Source of the DNA: Zelopaecilomyces penicillatus
Lineage: Eukaryota > Ascomycota > Sordariomycetes > Hypocreales > Pseudodiploosporaceae
Assembly: GCA_005765155.1 (NCBI GenBank)
Contig: VCCP01000005.1
Coordinates: forward strand, 1,922,001 to 1,986,000
Length of the DNA stretch: 64,000 bases
Reading direction: 5' to 3'
The notes under the pieces were generated by a model. The model was not told the origin of the DNA. It did not search any database and saw only the letters and a list, made by a program, of their open reading frames with translations. The stretch's first letter is position 1. Every line of letters starts with the position of its first letter. Below, in pieces: positions 52,682-64,000 of the stretch. The translations under genes and the position numbers were made by a program.

Positions 52682-54231
52682 TTAAGATATTAAAACTTTC
52701 ATCTTTTGCTTATCCTGTTCCCACTGTGGGTTGGCATCCCCAAACTCTTCTTTAATCTTCTGTTCCTTCACCTTTTTCTCCTCCTCTTCCTTTTCCCTAG
52801 CTAATCGTTCTTGTTCCATCTCCTATATCTCGTTAAAAACACAAAAGTAAGAATGATTTGGGGTCCTGTTACATACCTCCATGTGCTTGATATCATCTAC
52901 ACTAGGTTCATAGAGATGCCAAATAGTATAATGTGGCAGACCCACGACGGAATATTGCATCCGTTTCGCCATCTGGCTTTTGTTAGCATAGCTACATGAT
53001 GTTTCGGGTTTTGATTGATATTACCTTGCCAAAACCCTCTGTCTCGGCATGCTTCTCAAAACTGAAGGCAGGAAAATGGACACCCGTCCGGAACACTTTA
53101 GCCTTGGCTAGAATGCTAACGCCACCAACCCCGTCAATTTCCATCTCCATATCTGGATCACCGTAAGGGTCTCGAAGGTATGCAAGATGTGGTCGCCACG
53201 TGGCATACTCTGCATAGCCTTCTACGATCACGGCATCCTCATCAAGTGTATCAGCCAATGCAAGAGCCGTCTCTGATTCCTGCCAAGAATTTAAATCGTA
53301 CGGTTGCTCTCCACCAAGCCAATCAGGAAGAGGACGCCAGACATCTTGATAACATTAGTATCAGCCAAGACATATTGGGAGTTGGGAAGTATATGAACAA
53401 AGACTCACTCGGAACGATAACATCTTTGTTATGACGCATTAGATCCTCAAGAATAGTGAATGGTGCAGTTTCGACATCGACGTCACGCCAATAGACCCAA
53501 GCATGGTAAGGTCGCAAGGCTGCACTGAGTAGCCAATTACGAGCTTGCGCCATCAACTTTCTGCGACTTGCTTGTGCAGCAAAGCCGTGGCGGCTCTCGA
53601 CATCCTGGTTGACTTTTTGCCCAAAGTCCTTTTCGATTATTGATATCTCACCGTAAGCTTGCTTGGGATTTTCATCAGCTTGTATCTTTTCCAGGTTCTC
53701 TATGAGAACCTCCAGAGTTCGGTCTTTAGAGTCAGATACAAGGAACGCGAGATCGATGAGATTGTGGGGATACGTAAAATTTCGAAGATGTGAGAAGAAC
53801 ATCGACAGGTGGAGCTCAGCATCACGGAGCGGTACGCAAAGAAGAATGCGCTCCTCACGCTCCCAGCCTCGAGCAGTTCCTTGTACATTGGTCAGGTCAT
53901 AGTATCGAACCGTTTCTAATTCCGAATCATTGTCGCCTGACAAGATGCCAAAGGAAATAAAAGATGCGACCGAATTGGATGGCCAAACCCATAAGGCTAC
54001 AACAATGACGCTGAAGACGAGGGCAATGACGCGTGCATACATTCTCATTCGACGTCGGGGAGCTGGAACAGAGGCTCGGGGCTGAAACCTAGTAGTATGG
54101 TAATCGGTCAGCCCATGAAGTTGAGGAAGAACAGATACCGAGATGATCATTTACCTATGGGGGGATATTTCGAACGTTTCGCTTCGCGGATACCCATTTG
54201 AGAACCCGCTTTGAAGATGCCTGGGCATCAT
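52682..54231 (-). CDS. MNN9: Mnn9-type mannan polymerase subunit (GT62, Anp1/Mnn9/Van1 family)
   Basis: Golgi alpha-1,6-mannosyltransferase subunit extending the N-glycan mannan backbone; in yeast Mnn9 pairs with Van1 (M-Pol I) and with Anp1 (M-Pol II). Five exons, 54,155-54,231, 53,409-54,088, 53,025-53,344, 52,877-52,972 and 52,682-52,822, give 437 aa. Seen: a short basic cytosolic tail (PRRRMRM), one membrane anchor at about 46-62, then the luminal domain with RILLCVPLRDA, YPHNLIDLAFLVSDS, IIEKDFGQ, RHGFAAQASRRK and the DxD motif in WRDVDVE (Asp228, Asp230). Conserved blocks continue as NVWRPLPDWLGG, EGYAEYATWRPHLAYLRDP and LPHYTIWHLYEPS. A charged coiled-coil tail (EMEQERLAREKEEEEKK) ends the protein. 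Start: first ATG after an in-frame TGA, A at -3. MNN9 rather than ANP1/VAN1 is my recollection-based choice. The last codons are AT-only and abut RIP DNA. Confidence 0.88.
52823..52876 (-). other. MNN9 intron 4 (54 nt)
   Basis: Donor GTATGT and acceptor ATATAG. Phase 0; it joins DIKHME to EMEQER, continuing the C-terminal charged helix. The branch point is weak (TTTTTAACG). Confidence 0.88.
52973..53024 (-). other. MNN9 intron 3 (52 nt)
   Basis: Donor GTAATA, branch point TGCTAACA and acceptor GCCAG. Phase 0; it joins EGFGK to MAKRM as in homologues. Confidence 0.92.
53345..53408 (-). other. MNN9 intron 2 (64 nt)
   Basis: Donor GTGAGT, branch-like ACTAAT and acceptor ATCAAG. Splicing yields VIVP-N-VWRPLPDW, the conserved family sequence; unspliced reading soon stops. 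Confidence 0.93.
54089..54154 (-). other. MNN9 intron 1 (66 nt)
   Basis: Donor GTAAAT, branch-like GGGCTGACC and acceptor CTACTAG join CAT AG|G TTT (His-Arg-Phe) in the frame of the following exon. Ignoring this intron would start the protein at an ATG (54,150) inside it, giving a different N-terminus. Confidence 0.8.
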
Positions 54232-54510
54232 CTTGGTTAGAGAATGGGACACATATGAGGGTATTTTTCAGTGATAGGCTTGTTTTTTAACTTGCAACAC
54301 GAGATAGCAGTTGCAAGCTCAGTGAGGAGTGTTGAATCAGAAAGCCTGCTCTCGCTGCAGCAAACGTAGCAATTAGCAAGATATATGAAAGTCCCCCCCT
54401 TTTGCAGGACTATCCATATGTTATAGAAGCTTACCAGAGGAAACAAAGGAATAGGGGATGCCTTACCTATATGTCTCCGTGTGAGGATAATTCACGTGAT
54501 ACTTATATAT
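54232..54510 (-). promoter_or_regulatory. MNN9 leader and promoter
   Basis: About 280 bp of GC-balanced DNA upstream of the start codon before the AT-isochore resumes. A CACGTG E-box lies at 54,493-54,498, a bHLH-type site. The promoter is short and bounded by RIP DNA, so any further upstream elements would be AT-rich or lost. Confidence 0.5.
54355..54434 (-). other. possible 5'-UTR intron of MNN9
   Basis: In the leader, donor GTAAGC (after CTCTG) and acceptor CTGCAG are 80 nt apart with GCTAAT in between. This is sequence-only evidence with no coding constraint, so it is tentative. Confidence 0.3.
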
Positions 54511-54639
54511 CCCTATATATATACAGTTTTCCAACTATAAAGGTAATATAGTATAAGTATATAAATATAAATATATATCCTATAAACTATCTAATATATA
54601 TTTATTTTAAAATATATATTAAGACTCTATAATTTAAAT

Positions 54640-57600
54640 TTAAAATTATTAAAAAGATGAAATCTAAGATTTTTTTTAAATTTAATAAAAGTAATTAATT
54701 TTTATTTTATTAATTTAATATAATAAGATCAGATATCTAGATACCTAATTATAATATATAACCTAGAAGATTATTAATTATTAAAGCGTTAATAGCCTTT
54801 TATACCTAAAAGATATAAAAGAAAAGAGATTTAGCTTAAGTATAAGTCTTATTATTAATTAATTAATTAAAGCTATATAATTCTATTTAATTATACTTAA
54901 AATTCTCTTTATAATTATTTCTATTTCTATTTATAATTATCTAGGATTAATAATAGCTTTTATTTATTTTATTATTAAAGGATTATTTTTATTATTAAAG
55001 GCTTTATTAAATCTTATAGCTTATTAAGGGTTTAAGGCCTTAAATTAATAGAATTTAATTAATCTTTTATAATAATCTATAAAAACCTAAAATAAAATAA
55101 TAATATTTTTAATTAAAATTATAAAGATTAAAAAGATTAATACTCTTTAACTTTATCTTTAAATAATCTAAAACCTTATTATCTTTATTATAAATATCCT
55201 ATTAAAAATAAGATTATAATTTAATTAAGATTATAATAATTTAAATAATTTTTAATTAAAAGGATTAAAGGTTATTAATATTATTAAATTATAATATTAT
55301 AAAAGTATTAATAATAAAAGAAAATAGATTAATAATATTATTTAAGCTTTTTAAATAGGTCTTAAATATATAAAAAAAAGAAATATTAAATTATTTTAAT
55401 CCTTAAAAATATAAAGGATAAATATAAATTTTTTTAATTAAATAAAATATAAAGCTATATTAAAATTAAAAAAAAGACTAAAGAAATTAATTAAAAATAT
55501 TTTTTAAAATAAAATAAAATTATTTAAAAGATTTTATTAATTAAATAATTAAGATTTATAATATTTTTAAAAAAGCTTAATAATATAATTATTAATTCTT
55601 TATAAAATTTTATTTATATTTATTTAATTTAAAAGCTTATTTTATAAAGATAATTAAAAAAGAATTAATTATATAATATTTTATTAAGTTTAGGTTAAAA
55701 TTATAAAAATATATTTATTTTTATAAAAAAGCTTTTTTTAAAAATTAAAATAAGATAATATAAAAAATAAAAAGGTTTTAATATTATCTAGGAATTTAAA
55801 AAAAAGATATTTAGAATTTATAAAAAAGATTAAATAAATAATAAAAATAAAGTCTTAAATAATAAATTAAAAAGAAAATCTTTTTAAGATTATAAAATAA
55901 ATAAAGATTATAATAAAGATTAATTAAATTAGATTAATATATAATTAATAATAATTTTATATTAAAAAGATTCTTATTAAGATTAAAAAGGCTATAAAAA
56001 TAATAAAGATAATTATCTTTATAAAAAGAATAATTAAGATAATAATTAAAAAATTAATAAAATAATTAAATAAATTATTTTATTATTATAATCTATTATA
56101 TATATAATAAAAAAGATTATCTTATATTAGATTATTTTAATTAAATAATTAATATTATTAAAATAAAAGATAATATTAATATAAAATAAATTAATTAAAA
56201 TAAATTCTTTAGCTTTAATTAAAGAAATTATTATTAAAATAATAATCTATTTTAATATAATAATAATAATAAAAAGATAAATATTAATTAAAATATATAT
56301 AGATCTAGATATATATATTAAATTAAATCTTATTAATAAAGTATTTATTAAAATAGATAAATTATAATAAATATTAATAAAAGATCTATTAAAGCTATAA
56401 ATAATAAATAAATTAAAAATTTAAATATATAATATATAAGAAATCCTATTTATTATTATAAATTTAAAAAGGAATTAAATAGAGTTTTATTTTAATATAC
56501 CTTAATATTAATTAAGATTTAAAAATAAAAAATAATTTAATATTATTAAGATTAATTTATTTATAAGATTTTTAGATCTATTTAAATATTTATAATAAAT
56601 ATTAATAATTTAATTAAAAATAAGAAAAGATTAAAATCTTATAACTTTATAAATTTATATAAATCTATTTAAATAAAATAATAATCTTTTTAATTATATA
56701 CTTTTTAAAATTATTATTATTAATAAATAAAGATTAAATAAATAAGATAAAAAAAATAAGAGAATTATTCTAGAAATTATAAAACTATTTAAATATATTT
56801 TAAATAAATTAAATAAATATATTATTATCCTAAAGAATTATAGATTATATAATTAATCCATTTTTAAATACTATCCCTTTATATAATATAATCTATTTTT
56901 TATTATAAAAAAATTAAAAAAGCTTTATATTTATTTAAATAAGAATCTAACAAAGGGATAAATTTATTTATTTAAAAGCTTAATAAATGTATTAATTTTA
57001 TTTATTTTAAAAAAGAATAAATCTTTATAATTATATATAGATTATTAGGATTTTAATAAAATTATAAAAAGTAATTATTATATATTATCTTTTATTTTAA
57101 AGATCCTAGATTCAATTATAAATTTAGAATTCTTTATAAACATTAATATAAAGAATATATATTATTAGATTTAAATTAAGAAAAAGAATAAATAAAAGAT
57201 AGTATTCTAAATCTATTATAATTATTATAAACATTTAATAATACCCTTTAAATTAATTAATATATTAATAATATTTTAATATTATATCTATTAAGTTTTA
57301 AGGGAATTAATTAATATAATATATATTATTTATTTAAATAATATTTTAATCTTTTTAAAATAAGAAAAGAATATATTAAATATATTAAATAAATCCTAGA
57401 AAAGATATACATAATAAAGCTTTTTATAAATCTGAAAGAATATTATTTTTATTAAATAAAAATAAATTTCTTAAGATTTATTTTATAAAAAAAAAAGATC
57501 TTAATAAATCCTTAATATATTATAACTATTTTAAAATAATAATAACTAGAAATATATTAAAAAATATAAATATTTCTAGGCTTTTTTAATTTTTATAAAA

Positions 57601-60100
57601 GATTTATTTATAAATATTTTAGAATTATAGTATTATTAAATATACTTTTAAAAAATAATAAAAATAATAAAAGCTACAAAAAGTATAATTAATTATAATT
57701 AAATATCTAGCTTTTAAATAATTAAAAAAAACCTTTCAAAAAGCTTTATTATTTAAGTATTTTAATTTATAATAATAAATTTATTTTAAAATTAATATCT
57801 CTTAATTTATAATTATAGGAATTATATTATAATAAAATAATAAAGATAAATAATATTTGATTATATTTTAATTAAAAAAGTTTATTAAAAGAAAAATAAA
57901 TTATAAGATATTTAATTAAAAAATATTTATTATTATTTATTTATTTAAATATTAATAAAGATATATTAATAAAGTAATAAAATAAATAAAGGTTTTAATT
58001 AATTATTAAAATCTTTAATTTTTTATAAACTAGATTAAATTACTAAAAAAAAGAAAAATAATATATAATATTAATATTATATAATTTTATTATTAAATAT
58101 TAATTAAGAAAATCTAATTCTATAAATAAATTATTAAAAAGATTAAATTATAAAAATAAAACCTTATTAAATAATAATCTATTCTTTATATTATAAAATA
58201 AGTTAATTAAATTTATAAAGATTTAGATTAAGTTTATTAAAATATTAATAAATATTTAAAATAATCAAAATAAAAGACTCTTAAATCTAATTAAATTAAT
58301 TAAATAAATAAAATAAATTATTAATAAAAAATAATAAATATCTATATATATAGCTTAAATAACCCTTTATATTAAGGTTATATTTAATAAATAAGCCTTA
58401 ATTCTTTTAATAGTATTTATTAAGGATATATACAATAAAAATAAAAAGATATTAAAATAAAAAGCTATATTAATAAAATAAAAAGATAAGGGAAAGAATA
58501 TTATATAATCTATAAATATATAAAGCTTAATTAATTATTAAAATTATATTAATATTTTAAAAGAAATTTTATTAATAAATAAATTATTATAACTTTATTA
58601 TAATAATCCTTATATAAAGTATTTTAATATAAATAAAACCCTTAAACTTTTATAATATAAATTTTATTAATATTTTATAAACTAAAGGATTAAAGAATAT
58701 ATTATTAATTATAATATTTATTAAAGAATAATATTATAATATTATTACTTATATAAATACCTTAATTCTTTATTAAAATTAAATTAATCTTAAAAAAAGG
58801 TATTTATAAACTTTATTATAAGATTTCTATCTATTATATTTAATAAAAAAGATATAAATATATTCTTAATAATTATAAATTAATGTATAAAATATTATAT
58901 ATTTCTTTTAATAAATATTATTATTATTATAATAAACCTTATAAAACTATTCTATTAAAAGATAGAATTAAAGTATAAGGTATTAAAAGGTATTATATTA
59001 AATAAAGGCTTTATTTTTATAAATAAATTCTAATTAAAACTTTATTATATATCTTAAATAAAAAAAAGATTTTTAATAATATTTTACTTTTAAATTAATA
59101 AATATATAAAATAAACAAATTAAATATTAAAATATTATTTATATTATTTCTTAATAAAAGAATAAATAATATAAACAAAGCTTTTTTAAATAATATAATT
59201 TATTTATAATTTAATTATCTTTATAATAATTAATATTTCTTTTAATAAAGTATTATTTAAATATATATTAAGCTTTTTAAATTTTAAGGATAATATTATA
59301 CAAAAAGAGATATTAATAATATAACATTAATTAAAGAAATTAATAGAAATATAAGAAATATTAATAAAATATTAATAATAAATAATTAAAGGCTAGATAA
59401 GAAATTATAATAAACTATATATACTCTTATTATTATAAATAAAGGATATAATTATATTAAATATAAAGAATCTATACTTAAAAATAAAAAAAAGTTAATA
59501 TTAAAATTTATTAATCTATTTTAAATCCTATAAAAAATTAAAATATAAATATATTAATTAATATTATTTAAATAATACTTATAGATTTATAATACCTTTT
59601 ATATTAATCTATTAAAATTATAAATATAATAAATAAAGGATATTAATAAACTATTATTAATACTAGAATTAAAGGATTAAAAGAAATAATAGATTAAGAA
59701 AATTAAAGATTAATTAAAAATTAAAGATTAATTAAAAATTAAAAGAGAATTATATTATCTAATTAAATAACTAGATTAACCTTTTAAATATAACTAATAA
59801 ATTTTTATAAGTAAGATAAGTATTCTAAAATTAATAAAAGTATTTAAAAAGAATTAAATAAAAAGAAAATATAAATTGAATAAAGATATAATATAATAAA
59901 ATAAAAATATTATAGAATTATAATTATAAAAAAAAACTTAAACATTATATATTAAAGAATAATATTATATTTTATATCTTTTAATCTATTATAAATAAAT
60001 AATAAAAGAATAGAAAAAGAATATAAATAATATAATAAAAAACCTTTTATTATAAAATAAAAAGAATAGAATTAATAGCTTATTAAAACCTTAATAATAG
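54640..60100 (+). mobile_element. Ty3/gypsy relic F, ends unresolved
   Basis: The + strand carries reverse transcriptase and integrase relics in gypsy order. I could not find matching LTRs: none of the left-flank DNA (54,510-54,700) recurs on the right, so F may be truncated or too mutated. Limits are approximate. It begins within about 150 bp of the MNN9 promoter island. Confidence 0.65.
56760..59250 (+). pseudogene. relic pol of element F (RT-RH-IN)
   Basis: Reverse transcriptase at about 56,990-57,400: LKKNKSLQLYIDYQDFNKI, EYILLDLN, and the catalytic box IIYLNNILIF, where YLDD has become YLNN (57,337-57,342). Integrase at about 58,560-59,170: a zinc-binding segment resembling KTLKLL-YKFY, then KGIILNKGFIFINKF near 58,985-59,030, equivalent to the family's GI-SDRGSxFTSKF around the second catalytic Asp (now Asn), then IKKRF. 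Stops occur every few codons. The order RT before IN and the motif spelling place it in Ty3/gypsy, different from E and G. Confidence 0.78.
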
Positions 60101-60833
60101 CTTAATTATACTTATTTAAATTTAAAAAGCTATATATTCTTAAGCTTATTATTAAGCTTAAATAATATTAAATAATTTTTATTAATTATATTAATAAAGA
60201 TAGTATAAGCTATATATTTAATATACTATTAAAATATAAAGCTAGGGTTTATTTAAATTAAATAAAGGCTTAATACTATCTCTTATTTAATTATATTAAT
60301 TTAATATAAGGTTTTAAGATATACTTATTAAATCAGAATAATTTATTATAGAATTAATATTAAAATATAAATAAAATATTTATAAACTTATTTAAATATC
60401 CTATTATTTAATAAGATAGGATTATTAAATAATTAATAATAATTAATAAACCTTTTTCTTTTTTTTATAAGTATTATTAATTATAATTTAAATCTTAATA
60501 AGATTAATAATTCTATAAGATTAATAATATATAATCTTAATTAATTTAAAAGTATAATAAAGCTTAAATAATATATTAATAATTTATTAAATAGAATTAT
60601 TAATAAATATAAAGGGAGTATTATTTAAAATCCTTATCTTTATTTATACAATACTATTCTACTAAGACAGGCTATATAAGCTGTTATAAGACCTAGTATA
60701 GTACTTAAAGCTATTACTATTAAATCTTTTGATTTATTAGGCTAGGCTATAGGCCTCTAGATAGCTTTATAATTTATAATATATAGTATTAATATTATAG
60801 CTAGAAATTTAAATATATTACTTAGCTTATAGG
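60101..60833. other. AT-rich flank before G3, no recognisable gene
   Basis: Mostly RIP-type DNA. The last 200 bases (about 60,640-60,800) keep more G and C (for example CTACTAAGACAGGCTATATAAG), suggesting a younger or single-copy remnant. No motif was recognised. Confidence 0.6.
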
Positions 60834-61230
60834 TATTTTAATAAGGGGAAAACAATACACACAATAATATCAACACTACCTATAGAACTATAAGGTGATT
60901 TTAGGATAGTTATATAGCCAGTATAGCCTATAAGGATTAAATAAATAAGAAAAGCTATAAAACAGCGATATAATAAATTAAACTTAAGGGATTAATTAAT
61001 TATCCTATAATTAATCAGATAAAGAAGATAGCTTTTTAATAATTAGTTTTTTGAATATACTAGAAAATTCTTAGGTAGAAAAGAGGAAGAAAACTTAAAT
61101 TTAATAATATCTGCCTATTTAAATAGCCTAGGTATAGCCTATCTACTTATATAGTTTAATCCCCCTAAATACAGCTTATATAACTATAGCTTAATTAATT
61201 AGTAAGGGGGTATATTTAATCCAGCTATTA
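60834..61230 (-). repeat. 3' LTR of G3
   Basis: About 397 bp matching the three other G LTRs. A polypurine-like AAAAGGGTTT (minus strand) lies directly inside it, marking this as the 3' LTR and confirming minus orientation. Confidence 0.87.
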
Positions 61231-64000
61231 AAACCCTTTTAGTAAATATTAAAGATAACCCTATTATTAAATTAGATAATATTTATAACCAATTAAGTAA
61301 TAGTATTTAAATATAATCTTTAAATACCTATATATATATACTTTACTTTTTCTACTTTATTTATCTTTAATTAAGTATTCCTTTAATATTTAATCCCTTT
61401 AATTCTCTTAATATCCCTAGAGTATTTAACTCTATTACTTAATCTATAGATAGAGATATTGTTAATTATATTTATATAGTATAGTATTTAGATTTATTAG
61501 ATTAAATAGCTTAAATCACTAGCCTATTAAAGGAAGCTTTTATTATCTCTTTAATATATTAAAGGGTCCCTTCTATAATTATTCTATTAGAATAGAGATT
61601 AATATAATTATTAAAGTATTTAATATATAGTATAGGCCTTTTAATAAGGAATATATTATTTATCTTTTTAATAAATTTAATAGTTATAATATACTCTACT
61701 GCTTTTAAGTATTATAAAGGTAAATTAATACTTATTTAAATAATAATCTCTTTTTTATATCTTATAGATTAAATTAGTAGTATATAGTATAAAGAGGGCT
61801 AAGGGTTTAATTCCTTTTATTGGCTTCTTTACTTTTTTTCTGGATTTTCTTTTTCTTTGTTAAGAGGGTTGATTTATTTATAAGAAAGATATCTATTATC
61901 TAATTAAGATACCCTATCTAGGTTTCTATTAATAAACTACCTTAGGATTATAATAATATCCTTAGAAGTATTAATATCCTTATCTAAATTAGCTATAAAG
62001 ATATTTAAAGAAGTTGATTTAGTTATTTATTCCTTAAAGATAATCTATTTCTAAGGGTTTAAATATAGTATAAGCTATATTAATATTAACTTTAATTTCT
62101 TATTTAATAAATCTTAATTAGATAATCCTTAAATATTCTTAATATTATTATATATAAATAAATTAAGCCTAGATAAGAGCCTAGAAACTAAATAAATAAT
62201 AAATAATTTATTTTTATTAGCTTTTAAAGAATATTATTAAGGTATTATTATTTGATTATTATTAAGCTAAGTTATAATTAACTTAGCTTCCTTAGTAATA
62301 ATTATATTAATAATCTTAATTATTTTAGGCTTGATTATCTTATTATATTTAAATTTATTATTTAATTATTAATTAATAATAGCTTTAAAGAGTATAGATT
62401 TCTATACTTTAATAAAGTAAGTGAGTAGTATTATAATAGTCTATATAAATAATATAAATAGGCTATCTCTTATAGATATATAAAAGACTTTAGAGTTATT
62501 ATATAGTATAGGTAAGGTATATCTATTAATTAAGAATAATATAGTATCTTTTAGATAAATAAAATAAAATGCTTTATCTATACCTTAATTATAGATTATT
62601 TAATTATTAAGATCCTATAAAGTGATATAATAAAAGCTTTATAAGTATTTAATTATATTTAATTTATTAATAATAAGATATAATATAATATTCCTTATTC
62701 TAAGTATATAGTTAGATATAGGCTGATTTAAACTATTAAATAGGTATTAATGTCTTAATAATAAATAAAAGGGATTATTAGAGAGTAAGTGAAATATATT
62801 ATTATAAGATTATTTAATCTTATTTAAATCTTCTTTAATCTAATTAAAATAAGAATAAAACCTAATTAATTCTTTAAGAATAATATAAACCTAAAAGAAA
62901 GATAAATAACTATACTTTTAATCTTATACTTGCTTTATATATAGAATAGTAATAAATATAAAGTTATAAAGGAGATTAAGTTTATAAAAGTATTTACTTT
63001 TATAGATATATAAACTCTTTAGTATAATATATTTGCTTATTTATTTATAAATTAAAGATATAAAGCTAGCTTTTAAATTAATTTTAAATAAAGGAATACT
63101 AATATATATTCTTATAATTAATAAATCTAATAAAGAATTATTTATTAAATATATTCTTATAGAAGATAGCTAGCTTATTAAGATAATTATAGATATTAAA
63201 TATTAAATAATTATAGGATCTAAACTTATATAAAATATTAAAGAGATCTATATATATATAGAAGTATTCCTTTAATTTAAAAATATATATTACTCTAAGG
63301 GCTATAAATATATTATTAAAGATATTATAAAGTATAATTTAAAATAGAGAGTATAATATAAAATTAATAGTTTAATCTTTATTCTTTAATATATATAATA
63401 GTTAATAGAGCTTGATTAGATAATCGCTTTAGTTTTATTCTTATAGGCCTTAAGGAAATAGCTATATAATAGAGATAAGGTTATATACTATTAAATCTAA
63501 GGTATCTATATTAAAATTCTAAGAGAGGGTTAATAATAGATTAGGCTAGTCTTATTAAGGGATTATAAAGCAGGATTGCTTAAAAAACCCTAGATTTATT
63601 ATAAATATAATATATTTATTAGTATATTTATAAAATAAACCTATATCTTCTTTAAGCTATACTATTTCTATAATAATAATAAGGTTTGTATTTTTAGTAT
63701 TTATTTAAAGAAAGGGTATAAATAATATAGAAGTTCTTTATTATTTTAATATTATATATTAGTAAGGAGTTAAGTAAGGGTATAATTAAATAATAATAGA
63801 GATTAAGGGAATAAAATAAGATAATATAGATACTAGAGGAGATAATAAAGGTAAAAGAGGGTGATATATATAAGGTATCTTTTTATAAGAGAGAGCTTTA
63901 TAAGTATATAAGGGTTTAAATTAGTAATCCTTTATAATTATATATAATTACTTAATTAAAGGTGTTTTTTATTATAGATAGCTCTTTTTTTAAAGTATAG
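60834..64000 (-). mobile_element. family G, copy G3, 3' end (runs off window)
   Basis: Begins with a 3' LTR (60,834-61,230) and continues with internal DNA collinear with G2 24,787-27,555 without large gaps to the last base of the window. It is the least mutated G 3' LTR here (for example GGGGAAAACAATACACAC). All of it lies in the family's unassigned region, so no pol motif is visible. Confidence 0.85.

Noticed and set aside
53323..54150. Single-exon reading of the glycosyltransferase starting at 54,150 and ending SESLFIYFPTPN
   Set aside because: Both ends fall inside introns; the spliced model restores conserved family sequence at both junctions.
54237..54446. 69-codon minus-strand open frame upstream of MNN9
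   Set aside because: Lies in the leader/promoter, overlaps the tentative 5'-UTR intron, no recognisable motif or further coding evidence.

Overview
The window looks like nuclear DNA of a filamentous ascomycete (Pezizomycotina) whose genome is split into gene islands and AT-isochores produced by repeat-induced point mutation (RIP). The supporting observations are: short fungal introns of 52-66 nt with GT..AG ends; two genes whose proteins read as typical ascomycete orthologues; and more than 55 kb of extremely AT-rich sequence in which CpA, TpG and CpG are almost absent while CpT/ApG survive, which is the RIP signature. I computed no statistics. Species is not identifiable from what is here.

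Gene islands. (1) About 2,785-4,390: an intact uracil-DNA glycosylase gene (UNG1, + strand, one 58-nt intron, 372 aa) with an MluI cell-cycle-box-like promoter site. A RIP-degraded Fot1/pogo-like DNA transposon (4,392-6,247, TA target duplication, about 42-bp inverted repeats) sits 92 bp after the stop codon. (2) About 52,682-54,510: a Mnn9-type Golgi mannosyltransferase gene (- strand, five exons, four introns, 437 aa) whose stop codon falls at the very edge of AT-rich DNA. The two genes are housekeeping-type and functionally unrelated. No effector, toxin or secondary-metabolism gene was seen.

Repeat landscape. 1-2,780 and 6,250-22,370 are heavily mutated repeats of which only fragments can be paired: an inverted pair flanking the UNG1 island, an LTR element P (11,558-18,561) inserted into an older repeat R, a 9-bp minisatellite, and a 98-bp-arm palindrome. 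From 22,372 to 51,881 lies a nest of retrotransposons. Ty3/gypsy element E (+, about 7.6 kb when rejoined) is split at 24,391/46,308 by a block of gypsy family G (-). That block holds a 5' half copy G1 (40,916-46,307), a copia element C (37,224-40,915, -) inserted into G1, and a complete-length G2 (24,392-37,223, 12.8 kb) inserted into C. The missing 3' halves of C and G1 are most simply explained by recombination between the two 3' LTRs. Nesting order parallels the degree of RIP: outer elements are more AT-rich, C and G2 least. After the MNN9 island come another gypsy relic F (+, about 54.6-60.1 kb) and a third G copy, G3, which begins at 60,834 and runs off the end of the window.

All retroelement coding capacity is destroyed. 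Protein families were assigned by reading frames through RIP stops (TAA/TAG in place of CAA/CAG/TGG; Asn in place of Asp).
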